Below the pieces are notes generated by a model. The model saw only the letters and a list, made by a program, of their open reading frames with translations, had not been told where the DNA came from and did no database searches. The position numbers and the translations under genes are program-made. A stretch of 32,503 nucleotides of DNA from Spirochaetaceae bacterium (GTDB taxonomy: Bacteria > Spirochaetota > Spirochaetia > DSM-27196 > PWMO01), in NCBI GenBank assembly GCA_007693325.1, contig REDW01000090.1, positions 1 to 32,503 of the forward strand, in the 5' to 3' direction. Position 1 is the first letter of the stretch. Every line of letters starts with the position of its first letter. Shown here one piece after another: positions 30,956-32,503 of this stretch.

Positions 30956-32346
30956 TTGACGTAGATCACAACGTGAAGCCGAAAGACCTGCAGCCGGCGT
31001 TGAGCCGCTTCTTTGAGCTTGCCGCGGGAAAAATCCGGGCCCTCAATGCGCGCTGGGATCCGGGGCACGGAACGCCGGTTTTCACGGTGAGTGGGGCCTA
31101 CACCTCGCGCGGCTGGACCGAGTGGACACAGGGCTTCCAGTTTGGCAATGCAATCTACCAGTTTGATGCCACCGGTGAAACAGAGTTCCTGGAGATCGGT
31201 CGGCGCGCCACCGTAGATGTGATGGCTTCTCACGTGAGCCACATCGGCGTGCACGATCACGGGTTCAACAACGTTAGCACCTACGGCAACCTGCTGCGCC
31301 TGATGGCTGAGGGCCGCATCCCGCAGGACCGCTGGGAGCGCGAGTTCTACCGCCTGGCCATCAAGATTTCCGGCGCGGTGCAGGCGTCGCGCTGGACGCC
31401 CACCGCCGACGGCCTGGGGTTTATTCATTCCTTTAACGGACCGCACTCGCTGTTTTCCGACACCATGCGCACGCTGCGCGTACTGGCGCTTGCGCATCGT
31501 TTCGGGCACACCCTGATGGGTGAGCAGGACCAGAAGATCTCGCTGCTGCGGCGCTTGCTGCAGCACGCCGAAGCCAGCGCCAGGTACAACGTCTACTTTG
31601 GTAGCGGGCGCGACAGCTACGATATCCGCGGCCGGGTGGTGCACGAGTCGATCTTCAACGTGCACAACGGTGTCTATCGCTGTCCGTCCACGCAGCAGGG
31701 CTACACGCCGTTCAGCACCTGGACACGCGGTCTCTCGTGGGTGCTGTGCGGCTGCGCTGAAGAGCTCGAGTTCCTCGCAACGCTGGCACCGCAGGAGATC
31801 ATCGAGGCCGGTGTGGCTGACCTGCCGGACCATGACGCGGTGATCGCGCGGTTTGTCGAAACCGCCGGCGCCACCGCCGATTTCTTCATCGACAATACGC
31901 CCAGCGACGGAGTGCCCTACTGGGATACCGCAGCACCCGGGCTCTCCAGCATGCCCGGCTATCTCGATCGCCCTGCCGATCCGTACAACGATAGCGAGCC
32001 GGTGGACAGCTCGGCAGCAGCCATCTGTGCGCAGGGCTACTTGCGGCTGGGGCGCTACCTGAGTCAAAACGGCCAGGCGGACGCCGGCGCGCGCTACTTC
32101 CAGACCGGGCTTACTATAGCGCGCACGCTGCTGGCGGAGCCCTACCTTTCCACCGACCCCGGGCACGAGGGGTTGCTGTTGCATTCGATCTACCATCAGC
32201 CCAACGGCTGGGATCATGTTCCTGCGGGGCACAAGGTAGCCCACGGCGAATCGTGCATGTGGGGTGACTACCATCTGATGGAGCTGGCGGTATATCTGCA
32301 GCGACTGGCAGCCGACGGACCCTACCTGACCTTCTTTGCAGTGTGA
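30952..32346 (+). CDS. GH88-family unsaturated glucuronyl hydrolase
   Basis: This 464-residue protein matches unsaturated glucuronyl hydrolases. They hydrate the C4=C5 bond of 4-deoxy-hex-4-enuronosyl ends left by polysaccharide lyases, releasing the uronate as an open-chain keto form. The alpha6/alpha6-barrel motifs are visible: VHDHGFNN with D102, FSDTMRTL with D170 (matching the two catalytic Asp residues of the family), STQQGYTPFSTWTRGLSW, GVPYWDT, DSSAAAI and CMWGDYHLMEL. No signal peptide is seen, so it acts in the cytosol on imported oligosaccharides. ATG 30952 overlaps the LacI-family stop by 4 bp, with GGGGGGAG upstream. With the galacturonokinase-like gene, it points to use of plant or algal uronate-containing polysaccharides such as pectin, ulvan or glycosaminoglycans. 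Confidence 0.9.
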   Translation: MIDVDHNVKPKDLQPALSRFFELAAGKIRALNARWDPGHGTPVFTVSGAYTSRGWTEWTQGFQFGNAIYQFDATGETEFLEIGRRATVDVMASHVSHIGVHDHGFNNVSTYGNLLRLMAEGRIPQDRWEREFYRLAIKISGAVQASRWTPTADGLGFIHSFNGPHSLFSDTMRTLRVLALAHRFGHTLMGEQDQKISLLRRLLQHAEASARYNVYFGSGRDSYDIRGRVVHESIFNVHNGVYRCPSTQQGYTPFSTWTRGLSWVLCGCAEELEFLATLAPQEIIEAGVADLPDHDAVIARFVETAGATADFFIDNTPSDGVPYWDTAAPGLSSMPGYLDRPADPYNDSEPVDSSAAAICAQGYLRLGRYLSQNGQADAGARYFQTGLTIARTLLAEPYLSTDPGHEGLLLHSIYHQPNGWDHVPAGHKVAHGESCMWGDYHLMELAVYLQRLAADGPYLTFFAV

Positions 32347-32361
32347 GGTGCACAAACAATA

Positions 32362-32503
32362 ATGAGAGAAACGGAACAACGCGCACGCAGTAAGGTGGTC
32401 AGCGCAGACCAGGCCGCCGCACTGATCAGTGATAACGCGGTGCTCAGCGTCAGCAGCTCCAGCGGCCTCGGTTGCCCGGATGCGGTGCTGGCGGCTATCG
32501 GCC
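32362..32503 (+). CDS. CoA-transferase, N-terminal fragment cut by the window edge
   Basis: Only the first 47 residues are present. KVVSADQAAALISDNAVLSV followed by SSSSGLGCPDAVLAAIG matches the opening of acetate/propionate/3-oxoacid CoA-transferases, which typically read K-x-(I/V)-(S/T)-A-x-E-A-A-x-x-I-x-D-G-x-x-V. It lies 15 bp after the hydrolase gene and is probably in the same operon. The serine-rich SVSSSSG replaces the more usual SGFGG-type stretch. The remainder is outside the window, so the substrate is unknown. Confidence 0.65.
   Translation, partial: MRETEQRARSKVVSADQAAALISDNAVLSVSSSSGLGCPDAVLAAIG

Noticed and set aside
30796-32379. 527-codon open frame opposite the GH88 gene
   Set aside because: The plus strand encodes conserved GH88 motifs; the antisense frame is a GC-bias artefact with no recognisable motif.

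Overview
The window looks like a chromosomal segment of a GC-rich, free-living, outer-membrane-bearing anaerobe. A spirochaete-type bacterium (Spirochaetota) is my best guess. The reasons are a BtuB-like outer-membrane receptor with a TonB protein, sugar ABC transporters with PocR/AraC and LacI regulators, and a binding-protein signal peptide ending in AFAGGARE, a style common in that group. No rRNA or other phylogenetic marker is present, so the assignment is an inference.

Layout. (1) 0.2-2.1 kb: a membrane fatty acid desaturase, convergent with a TIM-barrel isomerase that ends a minus-strand operon. (2) 2.1-6.8 kb, minus strand: the corrinoid methyl-transfer core, made of a free-standing corrinoid protein, a PocR-AraC regulator, a DUF1638 protein, a RACo-type corrinoid activator and the isomerase. 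(3) 6.95-8.0 kb: a divergent MtaA-type UroD-fold methyltransferase. (4) 8.0-11.2 kb: a cobalamin riboswitch with a hairpin that masks the ribosome binding site, a BtuB-like receptor and a TonB protein. (5) 11.2-11.4 kb: a long perfect palindrome and a 20-bp GC-rich tandem repeat. (6) 11.4-23.3 kb: a second methyltransferase and sugar-transport block. It holds a UroD-family gene on the minus strand, an AraC regulator fused to a binding-protein-like sensor, an L-rhamnose mutarotase-like protein, two UroD-family proteins, a RbsA-like ATPase, two different permeases, a binding protein and a further UroD-family protein. (7) 23.4-25.3 kb: a galacturonokinase-like GHMP kinase overlapping a sugar nucleotidyltransferase. 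(8) 25.4-29.8 kb: a KamA-family radical SAM protein, then a minus-strand run of a B12-binding radical SAM protein, a small membrane protein, an ECF sigma factor and its zinc-finger anti-sigma factor. (9) 29.8-32.5 kb: a LacI regulator, a GH88 unsaturated glucuronyl hydrolase and the start of a CoA-transferase.

How it may work together. There are five UroD/MtaA-family genes, one corrinoid protein, one RACo and a B12 uptake system, set beside a two-permease sugar ABC transporter, a mutarotase and a sugar isomerase. The simplest model is anaerobic, corrinoid-dependent O-demethylation of a methylated sugar, perhaps a methylated deoxyhexose or uronate released from plant or algal polysaccharide. 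In this model four UroD paralogs with an H-x-C...H motif take methyl groups from the substrate. The corrinoid protein carries them, and the H-x-C...C paralog passes them to tetrahydrofolate or a similar acceptor. RACo repairs oxidised cobalt. The substrate is inference; the gene families are well supported. The AraC regulator's sensor is visibly homologous to the transporter's own binding protein, so the cell probably senses inside the same ligand that it captures outside.
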